Notes under the pieces: model-generated
What the model was told of the DNA's origin: nothing
Databases searched by the model: none
The model's input: the letters and a program-made list of their open reading frames with translations, nothing else
Assembly: GCF_029227915.1 (NCBI RefSeq)
Contig: NC_079884.1
Location: 18,602,001-18,666,000 of the forward strand
Source of the DNA: Hydractinia symbiolongicarpus
Lineage: Eukaryota > Cnidaria > Hydrozoa > Anthoathecata > Hydractiniidae
Length of the DNA stretch: 64,000 nucleotides
Reading direction: 5' to 3'
Translations under genes and position numbers: made by a program
Shown: in pieces, positions 22,754-34,042 of the stretch
Numbering within the stretch: position 1 is the stretch's first letter
How the letters are laid out: the number at the start of each line of letters is the position of its first letter

Positions 22754-24938
22754 GTAAATCACGTGGTTCCACGTGTCTGTTCAGGTTGCCATTGCTCTAG
22801 TCCTACCACTACAAATGTACTACGACGTCCCAAATCGTTTTACATTGCGCAATGGCCTTATAACACCGTCAACTACGTGTACTGACCTCTAAAGGTTTTT
22901 ATATGGCCTTTTGCCTCGTAATAACGTCCTTGCACGTAAATCACGTCGTTCCACGTGTCTGTGCAGGTTGGGATTGGTCTAGTCCTTCCACTATCAATGG
23001 ACTACGACTTCCTAAGTCGTTTTCGATTGCGTCATGACGTTATAACACCGTCAACTACGTGTACAGTCCTCTAAAATCTGTTATATGACCTTTTGCTGCC
23101 TATTAATGGCCTTACACATAAATCACGTCGTCCCACATGTCTGTGCAAGTTGCCATTGGTCCCGTCCTTTCACTATCAATGCACTACGACCTCCCAAGTT
23201 CTTTTCCACAGCGCAATAGCCTTTATAACACCGTCAACTACGCGTACAGGGCTCTAAAGTCTGTTATATCACCTTTTGGCGCATAATAATGACGTTACAC
23301 ATAAATCACGTGGTTCCGCGTGTCTCCACTGGTTACCATTGGTTTATTCCCTCGACACTCAATGGACTACAACGTCCTAAGTCTATTTACATTACTTCAT
23401 GACGTTATACCACCGTTAACTACATGTGCATGCCTCTAAGGTCTGTTATATGACCTTTTGCCGCCTAATAATGACCTTACACATCAATCACGTCGTTCCA
23501 CATGTCTGGGCAAGTTGCCATTGGTCTGGTCCTTTCACTCTCAATGCACTACGACGTCCCAAGTTCTTTTCCATTGCGCAATAGCGTTATAACACCGTCA
23601 ACTACGTGAACAGGCCTCTAAAGGCTGTTATATATCCTTTTGCTGCCTATTAATGGCCTTACACATAAATCACGTCGTCCCACATGTCTGTGCAAGTTGC
23701 CATTGGTCCCGTCCTTTCACTATCAATGCACTACGACCTCCCAAGTTCATTTCCACTGCGCAATAGCCTTATAACACCGTCAACTACGCGTACAGTCCTT
23801 TAAAGTCTGTTATATCACCTTTTGGCGCTTAATAATGACCTTACACTTAAATCACGTGGTTCCGCGTGTCTCCACTGGTTACCATTGGTTTATTCCCTTG
23901 ACACTCAATGTACTACAACGTCCCAAATCGTCTTACATTGCGCAATGGCCTTATAACACCGTCAACTACGTGTACTGACCTCTAAAGGTTTTTATATGGC
24001 CTTTTGCTTCGTAATAACGTCCTTGCATGTAAATCACGTCTTTCCACGTGTCTGTGCAAGTTGAGATTGGTCTAGTCCTTCCACTATCAATGGACTACGA
24101 CTTCCTAAGTCGTTTTCGATTGCGTCATGACGTTATAACACCGTCAACTACGTGTACAGTCCTCTAAAATCTGTTATATGACCTTTTGCTGCCTATTAAT
24201 GGCCTTACACATAAATCACGTCGTCCCACATGTCTGTGCAAGTTGCCATTGGTCCCGTCCTTTCACTATCAATGCACTACGACCTCCCAAGTTCTTTTCC
24301 ACTGCGCAATAGCCTTATAACACCGTCAACTACGCGTACAGTGTTCTAAAGTCTGTTATATCACCTTTTGGCGCTTAATAATGACCTTACACTTAAATCA
24401 CGTGGTTCCGCGTGTCTCCACTGGTTACCATTGGTTTATTCCCTTGACACTCAATGTACTACAACGTCCCAAATCGTCTTACATTGCGCAATGGCCTTAT
24501 AACACCGTCAACTACGTGTACTGACCTCTAAAGGTTTTTATATGGCCTTTTGCTTCGTAATAACGTCCTTGCATGTAAATCACGTCTTTCCACGTGTCTG
24601 TGCAGGTTGAGATTGGTCTAGTCCTTCCACTATCAATGGACTACGACTTCCTAAGTCGTTTTCGATTGCGTCATGACGTTATAACACCGTCAACTACGTG
24701 TACAGTCCTCTAAAATCTGTTATATGACCTTTTGCTGCCTATTAATGGCCTTACACATAAATCACGTCGTCCCACATGTCTGTGCAAGTTGCCATTGGTC
24801 CCGTCCTTTCACTATCAATGCACTACGAATTCCCAAATTCTTTTCCACTGCGCAATAGCCTTATAACACCGTCAACTACGCGTACAGTGTTCTAAAGTCT
24901 GTTATATCACCTTTTGGCGCATAATAATGACGTTACAC
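22754..24938. repeat. HOR gamma copy 3 with an extra G-H-I triplet, 2,185 bp
   Basis: Starts are 22754, 22936, 23118, 23301, 23483, 23665, 23847, 24029, 24211, 24393, 24575 and 24757. After the ninth monomer, G-H-I is repeated before J-A. Both G copies have the GGCGCTTAATAATG form, showing the extra triplet was copied locally. The last I has CTACGAATTCCC, creating an EcoRI site near 24827. Confidence 0.92.
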
Positions 24939-27487
24939 ATAAATCACGTGGTTCCGCGTGTCTACACTGGCTACCATTGGTTTATTCCCTCGACACTCAA
25001 TGGACTACAACGTCCTAAGTCTATTTACATTACTGCATGACGTTATAACACCGTTAACTACATGTGCATGCCTCTAAGGTTTGTTATATGACCTTTTGCC
25101 GCCTAATAATGACCTTACACATCAATCACGTCGTTCCACATGTCTGGGCAAGTTGCCATTGGTCTGGTCCTTTCACTCTCAATGCACTACGACGTCCCAA
25201 GTTCTTTTCCATTGCGCAATAGCGTTATAACACCGTCAACTACGTGAACAGGCCTCTTAAGGCTGTTATATGACCTTTTGCCGCCTAATAATGGCCTTAC
25301 ACATCAATCACGTCGTTCCACATGTCTGGGCAAGTTGCCATTGGTTTATTCCTTTCACTATGAATACACTACAACGTCCAAAGTTTTTTTCCATTGCGCA
25401 ATAGCCTTATAACACCGTCAATTACATGAACAGGCCTCCAAAGGCTGTTATATGGCCTTTTGCCTCGTAATAACGTCCTTGCACGTAAATCAAGTCGTTC
25501 CACGTGTCTGTGCAGGTTGGGATTGGTCTAGTCCTTCCACTCTCAATGGACTACGACGTCCCAAGTCGTTTTCCATAACGCCATGGCCTTATAACTCCGT
25601 AAACTACGTGAACAGGCCTCTAAAGGTTGTCATATTACCTTTTGCCACCTAAAACGGCCTTACACGTAAATCACGTGGTTCCACGTGTCTGTTCAGGTTG
25701 CCATTGCTCTAGTCCTACCACTACAAATGTACTACGACGTCCCAAATCGTTTTACATTGCGGAATAGCCTTATAACACCGTCAACTACGTGAGAAGGCCT
25801 CTAAAGGTTTTTATATGGCCTTTTGCCTCGTAATAACGTCCTTGCACGTAAATCACGTCGTTCCACGTGTCTGTGCAGGTTGAGATTGGTCTAGTCCTTC
25901 CACTATCAATGGACTACGACTTCCTAAGTCGTTTTCGATTGCGTCATGACGTTATAACACCGTCAACTACGTGTACAGTCCTCTAAAATCTGTTATATGA
26001 CCTTTTGCTGCCTATTAATGGCCTTACACATAAATCACGTCGTCCCACATGTCTGTGCAAGTTGCCATTGGTCCCGTCCTTTCACTATCAATGCACTACG
26101 ACCTCCCAAGTTGTTTTCCATTGTGACATGGCCGTATAACACCGTCAACTACGCGTACAGTCCTTTAAAGTCTGTTATATCACCTTTTGGCGCCTAATAA
26201 TGACGTTACACATAAATCACGTGGTTCCGCGTGTCTACACTGGTTACCATTGGTTTATTCCCTCGACACTCAATGGACTACAACGTCCTAAGTCTATTTA
26301 CATTGCTGCATGACGTTATAACACCATTAACTACATGTGCATGCCTCTAAGGGCTGTTATATGACCTTTTGCCGCCTAATAACCGCCTTACACGTAAATC
26401 ACGTGGTTCCACGTGTCTGTTCAGGTTGCCATTGGTCTAGTCCTACCACTACGAATGTACTACGACGTCCCAAATCGTTTTACATTGCGCAATAGCCTTA
26501 TAACACCGTCAACTACGTGTACAGGCCTCTAAAGGCTGTTATATGACCTTTTACCGCCTAATTATGTCCTTACACATTAATCACGTCGTTCCACGTGTCT
26601 GTGCAGGTTGAGATTGGTCTAGTCCTTCCACTCTCAATGGACTACGACGTCCCAAGTCGTTTTCCATTACGCCATGGCCTTATAACACCGTCAACTACGT
26701 GCACAGGCCTGTAAAGGTTGTTATATGATCTTTTGCCTCCTCATAACATCCTTGCACGTAAATCACGTGGTTCCACGTGTCTATGCAGGTTGGCATTGGT
26801 TTATTCCCTGGACACTCAATGTACTACAACGTCCCAAATCGTCTTACATTGCGCAATGGCCTTATAACACCGTCAACTACGTGTACTGACCTCTAAAGGT
26901 TTTTATATGGCCTTTTGCCTCGTAATAACGTCCTTGCACGTAAATCACGTCGTTCCACGTGTCTGTGCAGGTTGGGATTTGTCTAGTCCTTCCACTATCA
27001 ATGGACTACGACTTCCTAAGTCGTTTTCGATTGCGTCATGACGTTATAACACCGTCAACTACGTGTACAGTCCTCTAAAATCTGTTATATGACCTTTTGC
27101 TGCCTATTAATGGCCTTACACATAAATCACGTCGTCCCACATGTCTGTGCAAGTTGCCATTGGTCCCGTCCTTTCACTATCAATGCACTACGACCTCCCA
27201 AGTTCTTTTCCACTGCGCAATAGCCTTTATAACACCGTCAACTACGCGTACAGTGCTCTAAAGTCTGTTATATCACCTTTTGGCGCATAATTAATGACGT
27301 TACACATAAATCACGTGGTTCCGCGTGTCTCCACTGGTTACCATTGGTTTATTCCCTCGACACTCAATGGACTACAACGTCCTAAGTCTATTTACATTAC
27401 TTCATGACGTTATACCACCGTTAACTACATGTGCATGCCTCTAAGGTCTGTTATATGACCTTTTGCCGCCTAATAATGACCTTACAC
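24939..27487. repeat. HOR delta copy 2: 14-mer, 2,549 bp
   Basis: Same order as 9281-11827, starts 24939, 25121, 25303, 25485, 25666, 25848, 26030, 26212, 26394, 26576, 26758, 26940, 27122 and 27306. Small indels (e.g. CATAATTAATGACG near 27288) explain the length difference. Similarity ends at about 27568, where copy 1 crosses into type C and this copy stays type A. Confidence 0.94.
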
Positions 27488-27669
27488 ATCAATCACGTCG
27501 TTCCACATGTCTGGGCAAGTTGCCATTGGTCTGGTCCTTTCACTCTCAATGCACTACGACGTCCCAAGTTCTTTTCCATTGCGCAATAGCGTTATAACAC
27601 CGTCAACTACGTGAACAGGCCTCTAAAGGCTGTTATATATCCTTTTGCTGCCTATTAATGGCCTTACAC
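27488..27669 (+). repeat. Type A monomer joining delta copy 2 to HOR epsilon
   Basis: A complete type A monomer with TATATATCC at its end, as in the gamma units. Gamma, delta and epsilon therefore share J-A-I passages. Confidence 0.88.
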
Positions 27670-29852
27670 ATAAATCACGTCGTCCCACATGTCTGTGCAA
27701 GTTGCCATTGGTCCCGTCCTTTCACTATCAATGCACTACGACCTCCCAAGTTCATTTCCACTGCGCAATAGCCTTATAACACCGTCAACTACGCGTACAG
27801 TCCTTTAAAGTCTGTTATATCACCTTTTGGCGCCTAATAATGACCTTACACTTAAATCACGTGGTTCCGCGTGTCTCCACTGGTTACCATTGGTTTATTC
27901 CCTTGACACTCAATGTACTACAACGTCCCAAATCGTCTTACATTGCGCAATGGCCTTATAACACCGTCAACTACGTGTACTGACCTCTAAAGGTTTTTAT
28001 ATGGCCTTTTGCTTCGTAATAACGTCCTTGCACGTAAATCACGTCTTTCCACGTGTCTGTGCAGGTTGAGATTGGTCTAGTCCTTCCACTATCAATGGAC
28101 TACGACTTCCTAAGTCGTTTTCGATTGCGTCATGACGTTATAACACCGTCAACTACGTGTACAGTCCTCTAAAATCTTTTATATGACCTTTTGCTGCCTA
28201 TTAACGGCCTTACACATAAATCACGTCGTCCCACATGTCTGTGCAAGTTGCCATTGGTCCCGTCCTTTCACTATCAATGCACTACGACCTCCCAAGTTCT
28301 TTTCCACTGCGCAATAGCCTTATAACACCGTCAACTACGCGTACAGTGCTCTAAAGTCTGTTATGTCACCTTTTGGCTCATAATAATGACGTTACACATA
28401 AATCACGTGGTTCCGCGTGTCTACACTGGTTACCATTGGTTTATTCCCTCGACACTCAATGGACTACAACGTCCTAAGTCTATTTACATTACTGCATGAC
28501 GTTATAACACCGTTAACTCCATGTGCATGCCTCTAAGGTTTGTTATATGACCTTTTGCCGCCTAATAATGACCTTACACATCAATCACGTCGTTCCACAT
28601 GTCTGGGCAAGTTGCCATTGGTCTGGTCCTTTCACTCTCAATGCACTACGACGTCCCAAGTTATTTTCCATTGCGCAATAGCGTTATAACACCGTCAACT
28701 ACGTGAACAGGCCTCTTAAGGCTGTTATATGACCTTTTGCCGCCTAATAATGGCCTTACACATCAATCACGTCGTTCCACATGTCTGGGCAAGTTGCCAT
28801 TGGTTTATTCCTTTCACTATGAATACACTACGACGTCCCAAGTTCTTTTCCATTGCGCAATAGCCTTATAACACCGTCAATTACATGAACAGGCCTCCAA
28901 AGGCTGTTATATGGCCTTTTGCCTCGTAATAACGTCCTTGCACGTAAATCAAGTCGTTCCACGTGTCTGTGCAGGTTGGGATTGGTCTAGTCCTTCCACT
29001 CTCAATGGACTACGACGTCCCAAGTCGTTTTCCATAACGCCATGGCCTTATAACTCCGTAAACTACGTGAACAGGCCTCTAAAGGTTGTCATATTACCTT
29101 TTGCCGCCTAAAACGGCCTTACACGTAAATCACGTGGTTCCACGTGTCTGTTCAGGTTCCCATTGCTCTAGTCCTACCACTACAAATGTACTACGACGTC
29201 CCAAATCGTTTTACATTGCGGAATAGCCTTATAACACCGTCAACTACGTGAGCAGGCCTCTAAAGGTTTTTATATGGCCTTTTGCCGCCTAATAATGGCC
29301 TTACACACAAATCACGTCGTTCCACATGTCTGTGCAGGTTGCCATTGGTCTAGTCCTTTCACTATCAATGGATTACGGCTTCCTAAGTCGTTTTCGATTG
29401 CGTCATGACGTTATAACACCGTCAACTACGTGTACAGTCCTCTAAAATCTGTTATATGACCTTTTGCTGCCTATTAATGTCCTTACACATAAATCACGTC
29501 GTCCCACATGTCTGTGCAAGTTGCCATTGGTCCCGTCCTTTCACTATCAATGCACTACGACCTCCCAAGTTCATTTCCACTGCGCAATAGCCTTATAACA
29601 CCGTCAACTACGCGTACAGTGCTCTAAAGTCTGTTATATCACCTTTTGGCGCCTAATAATGACGTTACACATAAATCACGTGGTTCCGCGTGTCTACACT
29701 GGTTACCATTGGTTTATTCCCTCAACACTCAATGGACTACAACGTCCTAAGTCTATTTACATTGCTGCATGACGTTATAACACCGTTAACTACATGTGCA
29801 TGCCTCTAAGGGCTGTTATATGACCTTTTGCCGCCTAATAACGGCCTTACAC
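27670..29852. repeat. HOR epsilon copy 1: 12-mer I G H I J A B C D F I J, 2,183 bp
   Basis: Starts are 27670, 27852, 28034, 28216, 28398, 28580, 28762, 28944, 29125, 29307, 29489 and 29671. It joins left-domain order (I G H I J A) to C-D-F-I-J order used throughout the right domain. Marker: AAGTTATTTTCC in the A monomer near 28664. It recurs at exactly 9,277 bp. Confidence 0.94.
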
Positions 29853-30034
29853 GTAAATCGCGTCGCTCCACATGTCTGGGGAAGTTGCCATTGGTCTGGT
29901 CCTTTCACTCTCAATGCACTACGACGTCCCAAGTTCTTTTCCATTGCGCAATAGCGTTATAACACCGTCAACTACGTGAACAGGCCTCTAAAGGCTGCTA
30001 TATGACCTTTTGCCTCGTAATAACGTCCTTGCAC
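29853..30034 (+). repeat. Monomer type N
   Basis: Diagnostic head GTAAATCGCGTCGCTCCAC on an A-type body. It follows J ending AAGGGCTG. Copies start at 29853, 39130, about 44036, about 50588, 53376, about 55012, about 59187, 61372 and about 63010. The changed ATCGCG destroys the ATCACG motif of other types. Confidence 0.9.
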
Positions 30035-30580
30035 GTAAATCACGTCGTTCCACATGTCTGTGCAGGTTGCCATTGGTCTAGTCCTTTCACTATCAATGGA
30101 CTACGACTTCCTAAGTCGTTTTCGATTGCGTCATGACGTTATAACACCGTCAACTACGTGTACAGTCCTCTAAAATCTGTTATATGACCTTTTGCTGCCT
30201 ATTAATGGCCTTACACATAAATCACGTCGTCCCACATGTCTGTGCAAGTTGCCATTGGTCTCGTCCTTTCACTATCAATGCACTACGACCTCCCAAGTTC
30301 TTTTCCACTGCGCAATAGCTTTATAACACCGTCAACTACGCGTACAGTCCTCTAAAGTCCGTTATATCACCTTTTGGCGCCTAATAATGACGTTACACAT
30401 AAATCACGTGGTTCCGCGTGTCTACACTGGTTACCATTGGTTTATTCCCTCGACACTCAATGGACTACAACGTCCTAAGTCTATTTACATTGCTGCATGA
30501 CGTTATAACACCGTTAACTACGTGTACTGGCCCCTAAAAGCTGTTTTATGACATTTTGCCTCCTAGTAATGGCCTTACAC

Positions 30581-30762
30581 GTAATTCACGTGGTTCCACG
30601 TATCTGTTCAGGTTGCCATTGCTCTAGTCCTACCACTACAAATGTACTACGACGTCCCAAATCGTTTTACATTGCGGAATAGCCTTATAACACCGTCAAC
30701 TACGTGAGCAGGCCTCTAAAGGGGTTTATATTGCCTTTTGCCGCCTAATAATGGCCTTACAC
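30581..30762 (+). repeat. Monomer type Q
   Basis: Diagnostic: preceded by TTGCCTCCTAGTAATGGCC, starts GTAATTCACGTGG. Further Q-like copies lie near 40581, 46041, 51133 and 51193. The remainder is D-like. It is associated with the tail GTGTACTGGCCTCTAAAAG. Confidence 0.85.
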
Positions 30763-30944
30763 ATAAGTCACGTCGCTCCACATGTCTGGGCAAGTTGCCA
30801 TTGGTCTAGTCCTTTCACTATCAATGCACTACGACGTCCCAAGTTGTTTTCCATGGTGCCATGACATTATAGCACCGTCAACTAGGTGTACAGGCCTCTA
30901 AAGGCTGTTATATTACCTTTTACCGCCTATTAATGGCCTTATCC
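30763..30944 (+). repeat. Monomer type R
   Basis: Diagnostic: ATAAGTCACGTCGCTCCAC, AAGTTGTTTTCCATGG (or CCATGATG) and TGCCATGACATTATA. It is preceded by AAAGGGGTTTATAT. Copies start at 30763, 32613, 40949, 47679 and 55923, each followed by S and T. R-S-T is the start marker of the macro-repeat. Confidence 0.9.
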
Positions 30945-31126
30945 ATAAGTCACGTCGTTTGACACGTCTGGGCAAGTTGCCATTGGTCTACTCCTTTCAC
31001 TATGAATACACTACGACGTCCCAAGTTCTTTTCCATTGCGCAAAAGCCTTATAACACCGTCAACTACATGAACAGGCCTCCAAAGGCTGTTATATGACCT
31101 TTCGCCGCCTAATAATGACCTTACGC
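30945..31126 (+). repeat. Monomer type S
   Basis: Diagnostic: preceded by TTTACCGCCTATTAATGGCC, then TATCCATAA, CACGTCGTTTGACACGTCTG, GGTCTACTCC and TTTTCAATTGCGCAATAGCC in most copies. It lies between R and T, and elsewhere between C and T (e.g. 42223). Confidence 0.9.
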
Positions 31127-31303
31127 ATCAATCACGTCGTTCCACATGTCTGGGCAAGTTGCCATTGGTTTAGTCCTTTCACTATGAATACACTACGACG
31201 TCCCAAGTTCTTTTCCATTGCTCAATAGCCTTATAACACCATCAACTACATGAACAGGCCTCCAAAGGCTATGGCCTTTTGCCTCGTAATAACGTCCTTG
31301 CAC
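31127..31303 (+). repeat. Monomer type T (177-bp form)
   Basis: Diagnostic: TTACGCATCAATCACG, GGTTTAGTCC, CACTATGAATACAC, TTGCTCAATAGCC and CACCATCAACTACATG. When followed by C it ends GGCTATGGCC: GTTAT is missing, giving 177 bp. The deletion is found at eight T-to-C joints (31271, 33121, 33478, 35096, 42549, 49278, 57341, 57699), so they share one origin. Confidence 0.9.
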
Positions 31304-32030
31304 GTAAATCACGTCGTTCCACGTGTCTGTGCAGGTTGGGATTGGTCTAGTCCTTCCACTTTCAGTGGACTACGACGTACCAAGTCGTTTTCCATAACGC
31401 CATGGCCTTATAACACCGTCTACTACGTGAACAGGCCTCTAAAGGTTGTTATATAACCTTTTGCCGCCTAAAACGGCCTTACACGTAAATCACGTGGTTC
31501 CACGTGTCTGTTCAGGTTGCCATTGCTCTAGTCCTACCACTACAAATGTACTACGACGTCCCAAATTGTTTTACATTGCGGAATAGCCTTATAACACCGT
31601 CAACTACGTGAGCAGGCCTCTAAAGGTTTTTATATGGCCTTTTGCCGCCTAATAATGACCTTACGCATCAATCACGTCGTTCCACATGTCTGGGCAAGTT
31701 GCCATTGGTTTAGTCCTTTTACTATGAATACACTACGACGTCCCAAGTTCTTTTCCATTGCGCAATAGCCTTATAACACCATCAACTACGTGAGCAGGCC
31801 TCTAAAGGTTTTTATATGGCCTTTTGCCGCCTAATAATGGCCTTACACATAAATCACGTCGTCCCACATGTCTGTGCAAGTTGCCATTGGTCTCGTCCTT
31901 TCACTATCAATGCACTACGACCTCCAATGTTCTTTTCCACTGCGCAATAGCCTTATAACACCGTCAACTACGCGTACAGTCCTCTAAAGTCCGTTATATC
32001 ACCTTTTGCCGCCTAATAACGGCCTTACAC

Positions 32031-32212
32031 GTAAATCACGTAGTTCCACGTGTGTGTTCAGGTTCCCATTGGTCTAGTCCTACCACTATGAAGGTAGTAC
32101 GACGTCCTAAATCGTTTTACATTGCGGAATAGCCTTATAACACCGTTTACTACGTGAGCAGGCCTCTAAAGGGGTTTATATGGCCTTTTGCCGCCTAATA
32201 ATGGCCTTACAC
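32031..32212 (+). repeat. Monomer type U
   Basis: Diagnostic: GTAAATCACGTAGTTCCACG and TTCAGGTT, then a D-like body with CACTATGAAGGTAGTACG here (CTACGAATATACTACG at about 47540). The ACGTAG change breaks the CACGTG dyad. Related copies lie near 40222, 45677 and 47497. Confidence 0.8.
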
Positions 32213-32395
32213 ATAAATCACGTCGTTCCACATGTCTGTGTAAGTTGCCATTGGTCCATTCCTTTATCTGTTAATGTACTACGACGTCCTAAGTCGTTTT
32301 CCATTTGCTGCATGACGTTATAACACCGTCAAGTACATCTACATGCCTCGAAAGGCTGTTATATGACCTTTTGCCGCCTAACAATGGCCTTACAC

Positions 32396-32577
32396 GTAAA
32401 TCACGTGGTTCCACGTGTCTGTTCAGGTTGCCATTGGTCTAGTCCTTTCACTATGAATACACTACGACGTCCCAAGATCTTTTCAATTGCGCAATAGCCT
32501 TATAACACGGTCAACTACATAAACAGGCCTCCAAAGGCTGTTATATGACCTTTTGCCGCCTAATAATGACCTTACGC
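32396..32577 (+). repeat. Monomer type V
   Basis: Diagnostic: preceded by GCCGCCTAACAATGGCC, a D/K head with CACGTGGTTCCACGTG and a T/B-type body (CACTATGAATACAC). Related copies follow P at about 54468 and 62464. Probably a chimera that became a stable type. Confidence 0.8.
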
Positions 32578-32612
32578 ATCAATCACGTCGTTCCACATGT
32601 ATGGCCTTACAC
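32578..32612 (+). repeat. Truncated monomer, 35 bp
   Basis: A T-type head (ATCAATCACGTCGTTCC) runs only to CACATGT and then jumps to ATGGCCTTACACATAAG, the end of the next lead-in. About 147 bp are missing. Neighbours V and R are full length. This is the shortest monomer I found in the window. Confidence 0.92.
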
Positions 32613-34042
32613 ATAAGTCACGTCGCTCCACATGTCTGGGCAAGTTGCCATTGGTCTAGTCCTTTCACTATCAATGCACTACGACGTCCCAAGTTGTTTA
32701 CCATGGTGCCATGACATTATAACACCGTCAACTACGTGTACAGGCCTCTAAAGGCTGTTATATTACCTTTTACCGCCTATTAATGGCCTTAACCATAAAT
32801 CACGTCGTTTGACACGTCTGGTAAAGTTGCCATTGGTCTACTCCTTTCACTATGAATACACTACGACGTCCCAAGTTCTTTTCAATTGCGCAATAGCCTT
32901 ATAACACGGTCAACTACATGAACAGGCCTCCAAAGGCTGTTATATGACCTTTTGCCGCCTAATAATGACCTTACGCATCAATCACGTCGTTCCACATGTC
33001 TGGCCAAGTTGCCATTGGTTTAGTCCTTTCACTATGAATACACTACGACCTCCCAAGTTCTTTTCTATTGCTCAATAGCCTTATAACACCATCAACTACA
33101 TGAACAGGCCTCCAAAGGCTATGGCCTTTTGCCTCGTAATAACGTCCTTGCACGTAAATCACGTCGTTCCACGTGTCTGTGCAGGTTGGGATTGGTCTAG
33201 TCCTTCCACTTTCAGTGGACTACGACGTACCAAGTCGTTTTCCATAACGCCATGGCCTTATACACCGTCTACTACGTGAACAGGCCTCTAAAGGTTGTTA
33301 TATAACCTTTTGCCGCCTAAAACGGCCTTACACGTAAATCACGTCGTTCCACATGTCTGGGCAAGTTGCCATTGGTTTAGTCCTTTCACTATGAATACAC
33401 TACGACGTCCCAAGTTCTTTTCCATTGCTCAATAGCCTTATAACACCATCAACTACATGAACAGGCCTCCAAAGGCTATGGCCTTTTGCCTCGTAATAAC
33501 GTCCTTGCACGTAAATCACGTCGTTCCACGTGTCTGTGCAGGTTGGGATTGTACTAGTCCTTCCACTTTCAGTGGACTACGACGTACCAAGTCGTTTTCC
33601 ATAACGCCATTGCCTTATAACACCATCCACTACGTGAACAGGCCTCTAAAGGTTGTTCCGCCTAAAACAGCCTTACACGTAAATCACGTGGTTCCACGTG
33701 TCTGTTCAGGTTGCCATTGCTCCAGTCCCACCACTACAAATGTACTACGACGTCCCAAATCGTTTTACATTGCGGAATAGCCTTATAACACCGTCAACTA
33801 CGTGAGCAGGCCTCTAAAGGTTTTTATATGGCCTTTTGCCGCCTAATAATGGCCTTACACACAAATCACGTCGTTCCACATGTCTGTGCAGGTTGCCATT
33901 GGTCTAGTCCTTCCACTATCAATGTACTACGACCTCCCAAGTTCTTTTCCACTGCGCAATAGCCTTATAACACCGTCAACTACGCGTACAGTGCTCTAAA
34001 GTCTGTTATATCACCTTTTGGCGCATAATAATGACGTTACAC
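32613..34042. repeat. Mosaic block R S T C D/T C D F
   Basis: Starts are 32613, 32795, 32977, 33154, 33334, 33511, 33679 and 33861. The C-D/T-C order shows a roughly 357-bp dimer repeated with variation. The C monomer at 33511 lost 13 bp at its end. The last monomer is an F head on an I body leading to J. Confidence 0.88.
33657..33658 (+). other. 13-bp deletion point in a type-C monomer
   Basis: GGTTGTTATATAACC..GCC of other C monomers is GGTTGTTCCGCC here. About 13 bp are lost between the bases given. The monomer is 168 bp long, and I saw no other copy with this deletion. Confidence 0.85.

Larger units (their letters stand above)
29853..30762. repeat. Right-domain opening block N F I J Q
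   Basis: Starts are 29853 (N), 30035 (F with a C-type lead TGCCTCGTAATAACG), 30217 (I), 30399 (J) and 30581 (Q). J changes to a Q-type tail at about 30525 (GTTAACTACGTGTACTGG). N and Q have not appeared before this point, which is why I place the domain change here. Confidence 0.9.
30763..32577. repeat. Mosaic block R S T C D T I U P V
   Basis: Starts are 30763, 30945, 31127, 31304, 31485, 31667, 31849, 32031, 32213 and 32396. This holds the first examples of R, S, T, U, P and V. Copies differ more from one another here than in the left domain, and several monomers switch type at the shared TTATAACACC core (e.g. about 31785). Confidence 0.88.
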
